From: Thuidium tamariscinum
Taxonomy: Eukaryota; Streptophyta; Bryopsida; Hypnales; Thuidiaceae
Assembly (NCBI GenBank): GCA_947034885.2
Contig: OX344755.2
Span: forward strand, 8,062,501-8,126,500
Direction of reading: 5' to 3'
DNA length: 64,000 nt
Each line of letters begins with the position of its first letter. The first letter of the stretch is position 1. Position numbers and translations under genes: made by a program. This document shows, piece after piece, positions 48,110-58,562 of the stretch. The notes beneath the pieces are model-generated. The model saw nothing but the letters and a program-made list of their open reading frames with translations. It did not search any database and was not told where the DNA came from.

Positions 48110-48960
48110 TCTTACTTGCTCCCCTACAACGACTTACCAAGGCCGAGTGAGAGGGCCCTCCCACAACTCCAATTTCCCCAGCGGTGAAGAGGGCGGTTGG
48201 TTTGCGCCGGCAAGATTGTTAACTACTACCGTATTGGACGGGCGTGACACACACACTATATGGGAAGATGAAGATGATCAGGTCCCCCGGGCCACCCAGT
48301 GAGTGTCATGTTGTCTGCCCTGCCCACATGGTTTTGCCAATGAAACAGTAGCTGCATAGCAGCCCCAATTTCCAGGCACTCCAACCTCTCCCTCTCCATC
48401 ATCATGTGATGAGTTTGACAAGATAATAGGGTTTGTCACGGCACCTCCAAGTTCCAGATTTTCTCAGGGAATTGAGGGAAAGGGCGAGCCAATCAGTTTG
48501 CTGGAAGTAGGAGGTGCTATGACACCCCTTGGGAAGGACAGAAGATGAACCCTGAGGTTCGTTCACCTCTCACAGACCTGGGTAAAAACGTCTACACGCT
48601 TGTTAGCCTCTGACTGCAGCGGAGGGGCAAAAAAAGTGTTGAAGCTAAAGATCAAATTTTCCCAGGGAACGATTAAGCACCTGTGGAGGTGAAGAGAGCT
48701 ACAATGAATTTCCCAGGGAATGAATCCCAGGCCTGACACGAAAGACAAATGAAAACCTGCCATGTGAACGTTTCCACAACAAGTGAAGGTGCCGTGACAA
48801 CCCCTAATGGCTGCTGAAGTCATTTCTTGGACCATACACAAACCAACCCATCTTTACAGTGATGTTTCACATCCACCACAGGAATTGAAAACTGAAAATC
48901 ATGACCTTGACCCCCTCAATGGGGAAAAGAAAAAGAAAGAAAAAGGAAAAAAAAACAAAA
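48110..48960. other. GC-rich island without a recognised gene
   Basis: A block of near-genic composition inside AT-rich DNA. It contains the 48,429-48,804 MITE, but GC-rich sequence continues on both sides (for example GGTCCCCCGGGCC near 48,281). Open frames on either strand are under 100 codons and unrecognised. Confidence 0.4.
48429..48804. mobile_element. TA-type GC-rich MITE, 376 bp
   Basis: Ends TA|GGGTTTGTCACGGCACCTCC and GAAGGTGCCGTGACAACCCC|TA, 20-base inverted repeats with three mismatches. A third related motif, GGAGGTGCTATGACACCCC, lies inside at about 48,511. GTGACAACCCCTAAT also occurs alone at about 59,110, perhaps a lone end. Confidence 0.82.
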
Positions 48961-49079
48961 ACAAAAAAACCCATCAGCAGCTGTGTAAAATGAGTAGCAC
49001 CAAATGAAGAGAAGTCAATCAAATGTGTGTAATAAGCTACTACACCCCTCCATCACCCACTAAGGGAATGAAATACATC

Positions 49080-49400
49080 CCCTTTTAAACAGAGTTTGTT
49101 TTTGTTTTTGTTTTTTGCAATTTGGAGCAAAATTGTACCAAATTTTTTTCCTAGCACCATGCTTGTAGAAAATAAACAATAAAATTTTAGATGAAATCAC
49201 CAATAAATTTCAAAAAATTTAAGTTATTGGATGAAATCGCCAAGTAATAGATGAAAATAGGATGATAGATATGTATTATATGCTAATATGATATTTTCTA
49301 TTCAATATATGGATGAATTAGTGTTGAAATTTGAAGCACGATAATAAAATGAAGTATCGTCAGTTTGACATTTCACAATAAATGAAAAAAACAAACTTGT
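49080..49400 (+). repeat. Dispersed repeat, partner of 57,080-57,445; carries an empty TA site
   Basis: Matches 57,080-57,445 in order: GGTGCAAAATTG/GGAGCAAAATTG, TAATAGATGAAAATAG, GATGATAGATATGTATTA, TGCTAATATGAT, ATGAAAAAAA. At about 49,278-49,280 it has a single TA where the partner carries a 90-bp MITE. Confidence 0.75.
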
Positions 49401-49429
49401 TTTTAAGTGTATTATGAGATAAGGTAGGA

Positions 49430-49790
49430 GTGCCCATTAATTTCATTCAATTGTATTCATTGTTTGGTACAAGAGTTTCCTTGAAAGTCTCTCCAAAGTA
49501 TCATGAAATCATCTTCAAGCTTAATTGTATAGTAGTTGGTGGGCTCCAATTTTTTTCGATTTTGGTGTGGGAATAAAGATAGGTTTCCTAGGGTTTGCAA
49601 ATTTAGGTGCCTTATGCAATCCTATGTTGAAAATTCATGAAATTAAATTAGAAGCCTTGTCTGAAAATTCTAATTTCTTTTTAAATACATGATTTCCAAT
49701 TGCTAATATTGCAAAAAAGACTCTTTTCACAAAAAGGTGCCTCCAAGTATGCTAAAATCGCTTAAATTGGATGTTATTGGTGTTCCTTCC
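49430..49790 (+). repeat. Relic of the 59,996-60,341 element family
   Basis: Shares GAAAATTCAT, GCCTTGTC, a TTTTTAAAT phrase, GATTTTCAATTGCTAATA-like and AAAAAGRTRCC phrases with 59,996-60,341. The terminal AGGTAG ends are not preserved here. Confidence 0.5.
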
Positions 49791-49861
49791 TTACTCCAGG
49801 CAATAAGGGTTTATACAAGAAGGGTTGGGTTCAAAGACATTGGCCAAAAAGGTCCATAAGG

Positions 49862-50310
49862 TAAAACAAGCTATCATGGTTAGAATTGCTAGTTTGTCCT
49901 TATACCATTGCTGAATTTTCTTAATTTTTTCCCTACATGACAACAAATAAGAGCAATAGAAAGAGGAATTGAAACTATGTTTTTTGGACAAAGTATGACC
50001 ATGTTATGAATTTTGAAGTGTTATATCCAAAAGAGTTTATAGGCTACCCCAAAAATCAATATGCAATTATATCCATCATACTTACCTTATTCTTCTAAAG
50101 CCGTCACAGTATTTTCTAATGTAGAAGGCTTTAAGAAGTCACTTTCTATAAATACTTACATTAAAATAGTTGGAGGTTCCTATTGAAGTCACTAATGATT
50201 CCATTAGTGTTTGAGAAGACATTTATTGTTGCCTGAAATCTCTTGCATTGAAAAAAATCATTGTGGGGGTGCTCCTTGTAGGCAATTCTTAGGTGTTTGT
50301 CATGGGACAT
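49862..50310 (+). repeat. Dispersed repeat copy, partner at 6,735-7,150
   Basis: Direct match by ordered phrases to 6,735-7,150; old and non-coding. Confidence 0.6.
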
Positions 50311-53300
50311 TTGACCATGATGGGTTGTTACACCTTATAGCAAGTTTTTTTTAAAATAATTACGTAGAGCATGAAATATTGAGTACTCCCTTTTTCTTGT
50401 TAACAAACTCTAAATCACAATAGTACATATACTACTAAAAAAATAGGGCTCCTAATTTATTGATCTCCATTAATGATCATTGTCATTGAGCAAGTGATGC
50501 AAAACTTTTGGAATTGAGTTGAATTCTACATTGCTTGTTCAATGATCTAAATCAACAATTGAAGCAGTTTAGTGATACATGCACCATTTCATCTTCAAAG
50601 GTCTAATAGTAGAGGTACTCATTACTAATACACACACCATCAACAATAAATAGGATATCCTATTTCCACCTAAAGATTCAATTGGATTTTTGTTTTTTCC
50701 TTGAAATGCGTATCTTTGTCCTTTTTTAAGGTTTAGACCAATAAGTTAATGACACATAAGCAAGCATAAAAGTAGGAAGTAATTAGTGGGAAAGTAGTTC
50801 TTGAATGATCAAAATTGGATGACTCTAAATATTGGTCATGAGTTAAGCCCAACTTTTGCCTTTCAAAATTCATAATAATTCAATTTTAGAGATCAAATTT
50901 TCAATTTTTTTGCAATCCCCATTAATTCTATCAATGTGCCTCTAGAAATATTTGCTTTGCCTTTCACTATCTATGGTGTTTACAAATTGCATCTTTCGCA
51001 AAGTATGAAAAGATTTTGGTGGCCGTTGATGGTTACCGTCCACGGTGCATGGGGCCCTCTTACCGATGAAAAGATTTTGGTGGGAGGATACTAATCAAAG
51101 GTTTTACAAATATACAATTTAATGTTCAAAGAATGCACATTCTTTCCTTAACATTACTTGATCATTCAAATCTTTTTTAACATCTTTCTTCCCTATTAGT
51201 ACATGATCATTGCTCTTGCTTTAATTATTGTTGTTCTTGCTACTTAATGTGGAGTACATTTGAATGATGAATATGTTATTCTTTGTAATCATTAAAGAGA
51301 GTTCAAATGTCATGGCAATGATCCTCTGAACAAGCAATATTTGCAAGTACTATATGAAGTTTTTAATTTTTGAAAGCTATTTTTAATGCAACATGCTAAG
51401 ACCTATGATTTTTTTATTTTTTCTTATTGTGCAATAAGCCAACAACACTAAGCTCTTTATGGAAAGAGACAAAGAAAACCAAAATACAAAAAGTAGGCCA
51501 ACAATGAAACATAGGACCTTAAGTGTTTTACTAAGTTGTTAGCTATTATGTTCTTTTGGAAGAGCCAACTGCTTATTGTTTTGTATTGCTTGAAATTCAG
51601 TAATTTTGATATCATTTTCGGAAGTAGAAAACCAACTTGATGCATGTAGAAAAAGATTTTGCACTACAATGTCATGTTAAGCAATTTGCATCATTGTGTG
51701 TAGTATTTGGAGGTGAATTAGAAGATTTAGGGTTTGGCAATTTGTATCTCGATTTGTAAGCATGTTGATTTTTTCAATTGAATTGTGGTAGAATGAAGTG
51801 CTTGTGAATTTTAAATTTTGAATTTAGTATTAGAGTATGTTTGAAATTTTGAATGTTGACATTTTATGATAGTTGTATTATTATTATTATTATTTGATTG
51901 TCTTCGTTATTCTTGTTGTTAATGCTTTTTTATTCACTTGTTTTTGTATTTATGATGCTTTCTTTGTCATTTGTAGCCACAATATAGGAGCGTGAAGGGA
52001 CAACTAAGGAGAATGAGACATGAGATTGAAGACGAAGTTGTTGAAGAAATTAGGGTTTTAGATTGAATGTAAAAGTTTTACGTTCAATAGAAAACTGGGT
52101 ATTGTATCCCTTTTGAAATATGTATAAAATTTTTACAACCAATGGAAAATTGACACATGTACCCTTTCTATAAATCATGTATGGTTTTCATTGTTTTTGA
52201 CATGGTTCCTCACTATCCACTCTAAGTACAACCACTCTACAATGTCCTTCACTTTCCTAGATCATATCCAAATATAGCTAATGATTAAAGGAATTTAAAA
52301 AATAATTAATTTTATGTGGTGTAGAAGTCCACAAAGAGACCTTTGTGCTTCTTGCTTTTTGAAACATATGAAACATTATTTTGGTGGGTTTTTTTTTCAA
52401 ATTTCATTACCAAAAAGTCTTCTAAAATGTCCAAATTTTATTATTTATTTATTTATTTAATACTATTTTTTAATTAATTTAAATACTAAATTATAATTTA
52501 TGACAAATTAACAAAATTGACTTTTAAATATGAAATGAATTTTTAAATTTCTTGAAAAGTAAGGATATTGATTGCAATCAAGATATCTAGAAACAGTTTT
52601 TTTGTGTTTTGCATTGAATTTATAATTCAAAAGTTAGAAGAGGTAAAAGAAAACCCGCAACAAATAGTACAAGTGTTTCTTGCAATCACCCTTACCTCTA
52701 CTATAGTGAGGTAGAGGGAGTATTGAGTGAGGTAAATTAGACCATGATAAGCATATTGCCCAATGCAAACACCTAGAAAACCACCCATTATAATCTTTCA
52801 CTAAGCTATGGTGGAATTTCTTTAATGAATGAGATGAGAACTTCATTAGCTTGACTAGTGGCCAAAATCATTGCCTTGGGGTGATGGTGATGGACTAAGT
52901 TGATTAGTGACTGCTTCAAGAACATTTACATTTTTAGTGTAAATTCTTTGCAAGAACCAAGGCAAAAACTAACTTTTTAATTCTTTTATATTATGGCCTT
53001 GTTAGGAAATATTGTGATTGCTTGAGGTAGTAAGATGGTCATTATGGATACACTTTTTGATGGTTTCGGGTTTTATAAAGATTGTTTTGGGCCAATTGGC
53101 CCACCAATTAGACAATCTACTTCAAAATTCATAACAAATTTATACTTCAATATCAAGAAAACAAAATCTCAATTGCTCACTCTATTTCTTATGTTTGTGT
53201 TCATGTTTGTGTTCATGTTTGCCTTCATATGATTTTTTTTTTAAATTTCAAGAATGTCATAAAGGCAAACTAGCTATTCCACTTATCATATATCATTGGA

Positions 53301-53671
53301 CCTTATTTCATATTTTTGGCTTTTCATATTTTTGGCTTTTAGAAACACACAAACCTTTGGGCATGAGAGCATCTTCAATCCATCTCTTTGTCATGTGTAA
53401 CAACGATATGGTGCCATTGGTCAACAAAAACCTAATCCCAATATAGTCAATATTGCTCTCAACACCTTCATGGGCTCTAAAAAAAACTTTGTACTGCAAA
53501 TTCACACTCTATTGTTGTGTCCTCAATCCTACTTGACAATTGAATAATTTGTGCAGTCTTAGAGATGATTGAGCAATTGACCAATCATATAAACAGTTGA
53601 ATGTAAGCAATGGAGCATCTACAAATCTTTTCACTTATAAAAGTGGTTGATTAGCCTAGTTGGCTAAAGTA
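50311..53671. other. AT-rich spacer with relics
   Basis: No gene. About 50,745-50,990 is a diverged fragment of the element family at 53,672 and 55,394 (GACACATAAGCAAGC, TTTGCCTTTCAAAATTCATA, TTTGCTTTGCCTTTCACTA). A small tandem of GTTTGTGTTCAT lies at about 53,190-53,220, and AAGTGTTTCTTGCAATCACC at 52,671 is a lone end of the 35,224 family. Confidence 0.45.
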
Positions 53672-54653
53672 AGGTAGAATTGTCTATAACCAACTAGCAC
53701 CCCATAGCCAACTTGTATATTGATGTATCTCCAACCAAGGCTAGAATGTGTTTTTTTCATCTTTTCAAAGTTGAAACTAAAAGTTCATGACACATGTTCC
53801 AAAGTAAGGTAGAGCTACCCACTCTCAACCAGGGACCCATATCCAACGTGTAGAGTGGAACTATTTTCAATCAAGGCTAGAATGAATTTCCAACCAAAGT
53901 TTGAAATGTGTTTTTTCCTCCATTTCAAGATTGGGCCCAATAAGAACATGACACATGTTCCAAAGTAGTAAGCAAGAAAGTAAGAACTAGTGAGCGGAAA
54001 AGTACTTAGTCTATGATTGGAATTGGAAGAGTCTAGACATTGGCTATCAGTCTAAACAATTTTTTGGCTTCCAAAAACCATAGTAATTTCAATGTTGGAA
54101 ACAAAATTATAGAAAATTTGTAGCCTTCATATTTTCTATCTTCCTACTTGGCAAAAATTTCACTTGCTTGAAACTACTTACGATCTCCCTGAAAATTGTT
54201 TAAGTAATTGACTATGAGTACCTCTACTTCAATGCACAAAAAAATTGGAAGTATTAAGAAGAAAGATACTTTTTTGAATGATTGGAATTAGAACAACCTA
54301 GAGATTGGCACTAAGTACAATACACTTTTTGCCTTTCAAAATTCATAGCAATTTCAATTCATGCAATTAAATTACCAAAGTTTTTACAATCCCCATCATT
54401 TCTATCATTGCACCTTTGAAAATATTTGCTTTGGCTTGTACTATACTAAGTAAACTACCCCATTACAAAATAAATGGGAGCAGACCCATTGCGGGTCAGA
54501 TTGTAGTGGTGGTATACATTCAAGTTCTTAAATGTACACCACCAATACAATTTGACCCGCAATGGGTCTGCTCCCATTTGCTCCATAATGGGCTGGATTA
54601 CCTTTGATCATGTCTGGAATATCTTAAATGATCAGTTACAGGTGGTTCTACCT
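53672..54653 (+). mobile_element. AGGTAGAA-type TIR element, rearranged copy C
   Basis: Ends TA|AGGTAGAATTGTCTATAACC and GTTACAGGTGGTTCTACCT|TA match those of 55,394-55,791. It is more than twice as long because the left part is repeated (a second AGGTAGAGCTACCCAC at 53,807 after the same CATGTTCCAAAG phrase), the middle is repeated again near 54,130-54,390, and a hairpin element is inserted at about 54,446-54,602. Confidence 0.75.
54446..54602. mobile_element. Near-perfect hairpin element nested in copy C
   Basis: At 54,472-54,579 two 49-base arms pair with only three mismatches around a 10-base loop; the arms start AAATGGGAGCAGACCCATTG and end CAATGGGTCTGCTCCCATTT. Weaker pairing (CCCATTA and TAATGGG) extends outward to about 54,446-54,602. 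Intact relatives lack this block between CACTA(G/A) and ATCATG, so it is an insertion. Confidence 0.82.
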
Positions 54654-55393
54654 TAGAGTTTTGTGATGACGTTCATATAGTGATGCAGTGTGTGAAATAC
54701 CATGGTCCACACTAAGGATGCTTGCACTGAAACTGAATCCTCAACTCCTTCATCCTTGGGATTTAGGGAGCCGGCTATAGGAGAGGGTTCTAAAACTGAG
54801 TGGGCTTTTGAAACCATCTAGTAGGGGCTCTGAAATGGACATGTGAACTTTGGAAAAATGAACTCTAGATTACAATGGAGGTTGATGAGATTTGTTTTTA
54901 CTTCTTCAATGGATGGTTTAAAAACCACACTTGGTTCATTTCTAACTAAGTGGCCAGGTGTCTACTAATTTAATTCAAAATTAGAGTTCGTTGTTCAACC
55001 ACCTTCTTACAAGTATTGAAAAATCTGAAATAATGATTAAATCAAGCATTCATTTCAGATTTTGAAAGGGACACTTTTAGAAACTATTTCAATTACTTTA
55101 CACATGTAGCAATGTTAGTTTTTGAACAAGCCCTGATTTTTTTTTCAAAATATGCATGGATGGGTTTTGAAGGGTCCATGATTACAAATAGGGACCTACA
55201 CCAGATTGTGTTTGAAAATTCATAACTAATTCAGTAATGCTTCAAAAAATATGAAACGACTTGTGTTACATTCCTCATCTATTTCTCTTTGACTAAAAAA
55301 TAAACTAAAAATATTTTCATCTCAGGAGATCCATGAAAAAAGTGGACCAGCCCTTAGATGAGCAGTTTTTGAGCCTCCTCCCTTAGTCCTTAA
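54654..55393. other. Spacer with a relic of the 24,276 MITE family
   Basis: From about 55,200 the phrases AATTCATAACTAATTCA, AATATGAAACGACTTG and AAAATATTT resemble the right half of 24,276-25,547. No gene. Confidence 0.45.
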
Positions 55394-55791
55394 GGTAGAA
55401 CCACCTATAACCAATCAGCCCCCCATAGCCAACCTAATGATGGACATATTTCCAACCAAGGCTAGGATGAGTTTTTTTTTCATTTTTAAAGTTGGGACTA
55501 AAAGTTCATGGCACATGTTCCAAAGTAGTGTGCAAAAAAGTAGAAAAGAGTGAGTAAAAATGTGTTTTTTTGCGTGATCAAAATTAGAAGACTCCATAGA
55601 TTGGCATTTGGTCAAGCACACTTTACACCTTCCAAAATTCATAGTAATTTCAATTCATGTAATAAAATTACTGAAGTTTTGCAATCTCCATCATTTTTAT
55701 CTTTACACCTTTGAAAATATTTGTTTTACTTTGCACTACACTAGATCATGCCTAAAAAACCTTAAATGATCGGTTACGGGTGGTTCTACCT
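55394..55791 (+). mobile_element. AGGTAGAA-type TIR element, copy A (398 bp)
   Basis: Ends TA|AGGTAGAACCACCTATAACC and GGTTACGGGTGGTTCTACCT|TA form TIRs of 20 bases with two mismatches. Most of the interior matches copy B (55,838-56,232) in reverse at roughly 90%. Confidence 0.88.
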
Positions 55792-55837
55792 TACAAGAAG
55801 TTAGCTCATGGTAGGATGGAAGCTAGGGTCAAGTATA

Positions 55838-56232
55838 AGGTAGAACCACCCATAACCGATCATTTAAGGTAGGCATGATCTAGTGTAGTGCAAAGTAAAA
55901 CAAATATATTCAAAGGTGTAAAGATAAAAATGATGGGGATTGCAAAAACTTCGGTAATTTTATCACATGAATTGAAATTACTATGAATTTTGGAAGGCAT
56001 AAAGTGTGCTTGACCAAATGCCAATCTATGGAGTCTTCTAATTTCGATCACGCAAAAAACTACATTTTTACACACTCTTTTCTACTTTTTTGCACACTAC
56101 TTTGGAACATGTGCCATGTACTTTTAGTTTTAACTTTAAAAATGAGAAAAAAACTCATCCTAGCCTTGGTTGGAAATACGTCCATCATTAGGTTGGCTAT
56201 GGGGGTCCGATTGGTTATAGGTGGTTCTACCT
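55838..56232 (-). mobile_element. AGGTAGAA-type TIR element, copy B (395 bp, inverted)
   Basis: Ends TA|AGGTAGAACCACCCATAACC and GGTTATAGGTGGTTCTACCT|TA. It lies 46 bases from copy A in opposite orientation, so the pair forms an 840-base imperfect palindrome. Confidence 0.88.
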
Positions 56233-56532
56233 TAGAGCTGTGAAGTAATCTAGCTACGCATAGGTGGTTACAAGTGGCATGGCTCGTGTGTCGCCAGTTG
56301 GATGGTTATTTTGTTATTTTATTATTTTGTTGGGGCCAGTGACTGCGCAGTTGGTTGCAGCCGGCCACCTCATCTAAAACTTACAATTGCCAATGACTCA
56401 CCCTGCATGTCCTAGTCAGCCACTCAATTCTCTGAGGGGGTGCAGTATCTCTAAAGCAAATTAACTTAAAGGGTAACTTACAGGGGAATGAATGCATCAT
56501 CACGGACGGAGCTTCCTGGCGCAAGGACGCTA
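56233..56532. other. Spacer, mixed composition
   Basis: About 300 bases of moderately GC-rich DNA. No open frame with family resemblance and no repeat boundary. Confidence 0.35.
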
Positions 56533-56768
56533 AATCCTCCATTCGAAGGGCCAGGGTGATATTGCCCCACCGGGGCAAACCCTGGAATTTTTTATTTTTT
56601 GTAAATTTTATTTTTTGCAAATTCTGAATTCATATATGGAATTAGAGGCCCTCAATTATCCAGGAGGCGTGAGGAAAATTCAAAATATACGGCACAAAAT
56701 AAGGGGCAATTTAGTCAACCTATTGTTGATTGGGACAATAAGGGGGTCAGTAGTCTCCCACACCCATT

Positions 56769-57108
56769 CTCGAAGTGGATTCATCAAGGTGGATTTGCCT
56801 CAGAGGAAAAGACAAGAATTTCCGATTTCTTGCACATATTTCTTGTTTGCAAATTCAGAATTCATATTTGCAATCTGAGACCCCAAATTAGCAGTGTTTT
56901 TTTATTTGGTGATTTGGTGCAAAATTGCACCAACTTTTCTCGAAGTGGATTCATCAGGGTGGATTTGCCTCGGGGGAAAAGGCAGGAATTTTCGATTTCG
57001 TGCACATATTTCTTGTTTGCAACTGACTCAGAATTTATATTTGCAATCTGAGACCCCAAATTAGCAGTGTTTTTTTATTTGGCGATTTGGTGCAAAATTG
57101 CACCAACT
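56769..57108 (+). repeat. 170-bp tandem duplication
   Basis: Unit 1 starts CTCGAAGTGGATTCATCAAG at 56,769 and unit 2 CTCGAAGTGGATTCATCAGG at 56,939; both end in GGTGCAAAATTGCACCAACT. Few differences, so the duplication is fairly recent. Confidence 0.9.
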
Positions 57109-57245
57109 TTTTTTGCATGGCACCGAGCCAATAGAAAAAAAATAGGGAAAATTTTGGATGCAATCACTAGTAAATTTTTAAAAATTTCAAATAGCGGATG
57201 GAATTGTCAAATAATGGATGAAAATAGAATGATAGATATGTATTA

Positions 57246-57335
57246 TTCCCTCTATCCCACTAAAAGCTTCCCAAATCCTTTGTGCAAAGACTGTAAATCA
57301 GCCTAAGTAGGTAGTTGTTAGTGGGATAGAGGGAG
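57246..57335. mobile_element. Stowaway-like mini-MITE, 90 bp, with proven empty site
   Basis: TA|TTCCCTCTATCCCACTAA and TTAGTGGGATAGAGGGAG|TA: 18-base inverted repeats with one mismatch. The flank ATATGTATTA and TGCTAATATGAT are adjacent in the related repeat at 49,271-49,292. Confidence 0.92.
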
Positions 57336-57586
57336 TATGTGCTAATATGATCATTTCTATCCAATATATAGATGAATGTTGAGATTTGGAGCTCCACAAC
57401 AAAATGAAATATTGCCACTTTTGATACTTTATAAGAAATGAAAAAAAAAACTGCAAATTAGCAGCAGACAAGGTTTAAAAACTACCCTAAACACAGCACA
57501 AAAATAGGGAGCCTCCCTTTTTTACCTTTCCCCCTAGAGAACCCAAACTTTACCCTGTTGGCTGAGCCCACTTTGAATGGAGGATT

Positions 57587-57911
57587 TGGAGGAGTGGCAG
57601 AGTCTTGCATTTTTCACCAGGCTCCCGGAGTCCCGGCCCATATCCACCGAAGCTTACAGGTCATCAGTGGGGAACGCCGTCAAGGTTGCAGTGACTTGGC
57701 GGGCGGAGGTTCTGTACTAGAGGCACGGGAGAGAGGACATTTGGCGGGGGACTGTAAGTTAGTGACAGTGGAACAGGCAGGGCATCAAGTTGACAGCTTC
57801 CTCCCCCAGATTTTGGGAGAACAGCGATTGCCCCCAAATTAGGGATTGTCACACCTTCTTTTCCCCATTTTCAATCTTCATGGAACGGTGAGGGGGCAGA
57901 ATGGAGGCCCC
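57587..57911. other. GC-rich stretch without a recognised gene
   Basis: Higher GC than its surroundings; a 94-codon frame at 57,558-57,842 begins inside the neighbouring element and has no family resemblance. Confidence 0.35.
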
Positions 57912-58143
57912 GGTGAACGGACCTTTCAATCGGCCACTTGGGAAAATGCTGAAATTCTTTATTTTATTACTCAAGATAAAATTTGCACATTCTAATTTTC
58001 AAATTGCAATCAAAAGGCCCCAAATTTGTCAAAATCGGTGTAGTCGATGAAATAATTGAGCACAATATAAGGAGATTTTAATTTTTACTTGCACCCCTAG
58101 AATGACTTGGTGTGGCCAAGCAAGGCCTGGGACCAATTCACCC
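57912..58143. mobile_element. GGGTGAA-type TIR element, copy B (about 230 bp)
   Basis: Left CGGTGAACGGACCTTTCAAT then CGGCCACTTGG; right CTTGGTGTGGCCAAGCAAGG then CCTGGGACCAATTCACC. Same internal AGGCCCCAAATTTG and TTTTTACTTGCACCCCTAG phrases as copies A and C. Confidence 0.7.
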
Positions 58144-58226
58144 TAACCAAAATGGAAAGGGGGTATTCTCTAGTTGTCTTGTGGAGGGTCTATTCTCTTG
58201 AAGAAGAGTGAAGATGGGGATTCATA

Positions 58227-58560
58227 AGAGGATTTTCAGCTGCAGTAAGAGACTGCGAGTTCCCAGACGCTGGGAACGCATTGGGAACTCTGGGAACGCA
58301 ATGCTGATGTGGTCGAGCGACTGCCACATCAGAAAAAAATATTTTTTTATTAATTTTAATTAAATATTAAATATTTTTTAAATATTTTTTTGAATCATTT
58401 TTTCTCTCTTTAATACATTCTGAAGTTTTTTGAAAAAAAAAAATTTAATTTTTTTTTTGCAAAATTCAAAAATTCAGACCAGCAGGGTGCTGGTCTGCAG
58501 CAGTGGGAACAATTTCGGGGAACACCCTGAAACGGTCTCTTGGGGGCCCAGAAATCCTCT
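58227..58560. mobile_element. 332-bp-family MITE, copy 2 (334 bp)
   Basis: Ends TA|AGAGGATTTTCAG and AGAAATCCTCT|TA. The hairpins CTGATGTGG..CCACATCAG and CAGCACCC-type GACCAGCAGGGTGCTGGTC are perfect. It is very similar to 32,949-33,280. Confidence 0.9.
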
Positions 58561-58562
58561 TA

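Larger units (their letters stand above)
56533..57586. mobile_element. TAAATCC-type TIR element, about 1,054 bp, with internal duplication and nested MITE
   Basis: Left end TA|AATCCTCCATTCGAAGGG, right end CACTTTGAATGGAGGATT|TG (TA mutated); CAGGGTGATATTGCC and TTTACCCTGTTGG continue the pairing. It contains a 170-bp tandem duplication and the 57,246-57,335 Stowaway-like MITE. Confidence 0.75.

Noticed and set aside
55415..56243. Similar 75- and 86-codon frames on opposite strands
   Set aside because: They reflect the two inverted copies of a MITE; the changes between them are not biased to silent positions in any obvious way, and the family relic at 53,672 does not keep the frame.
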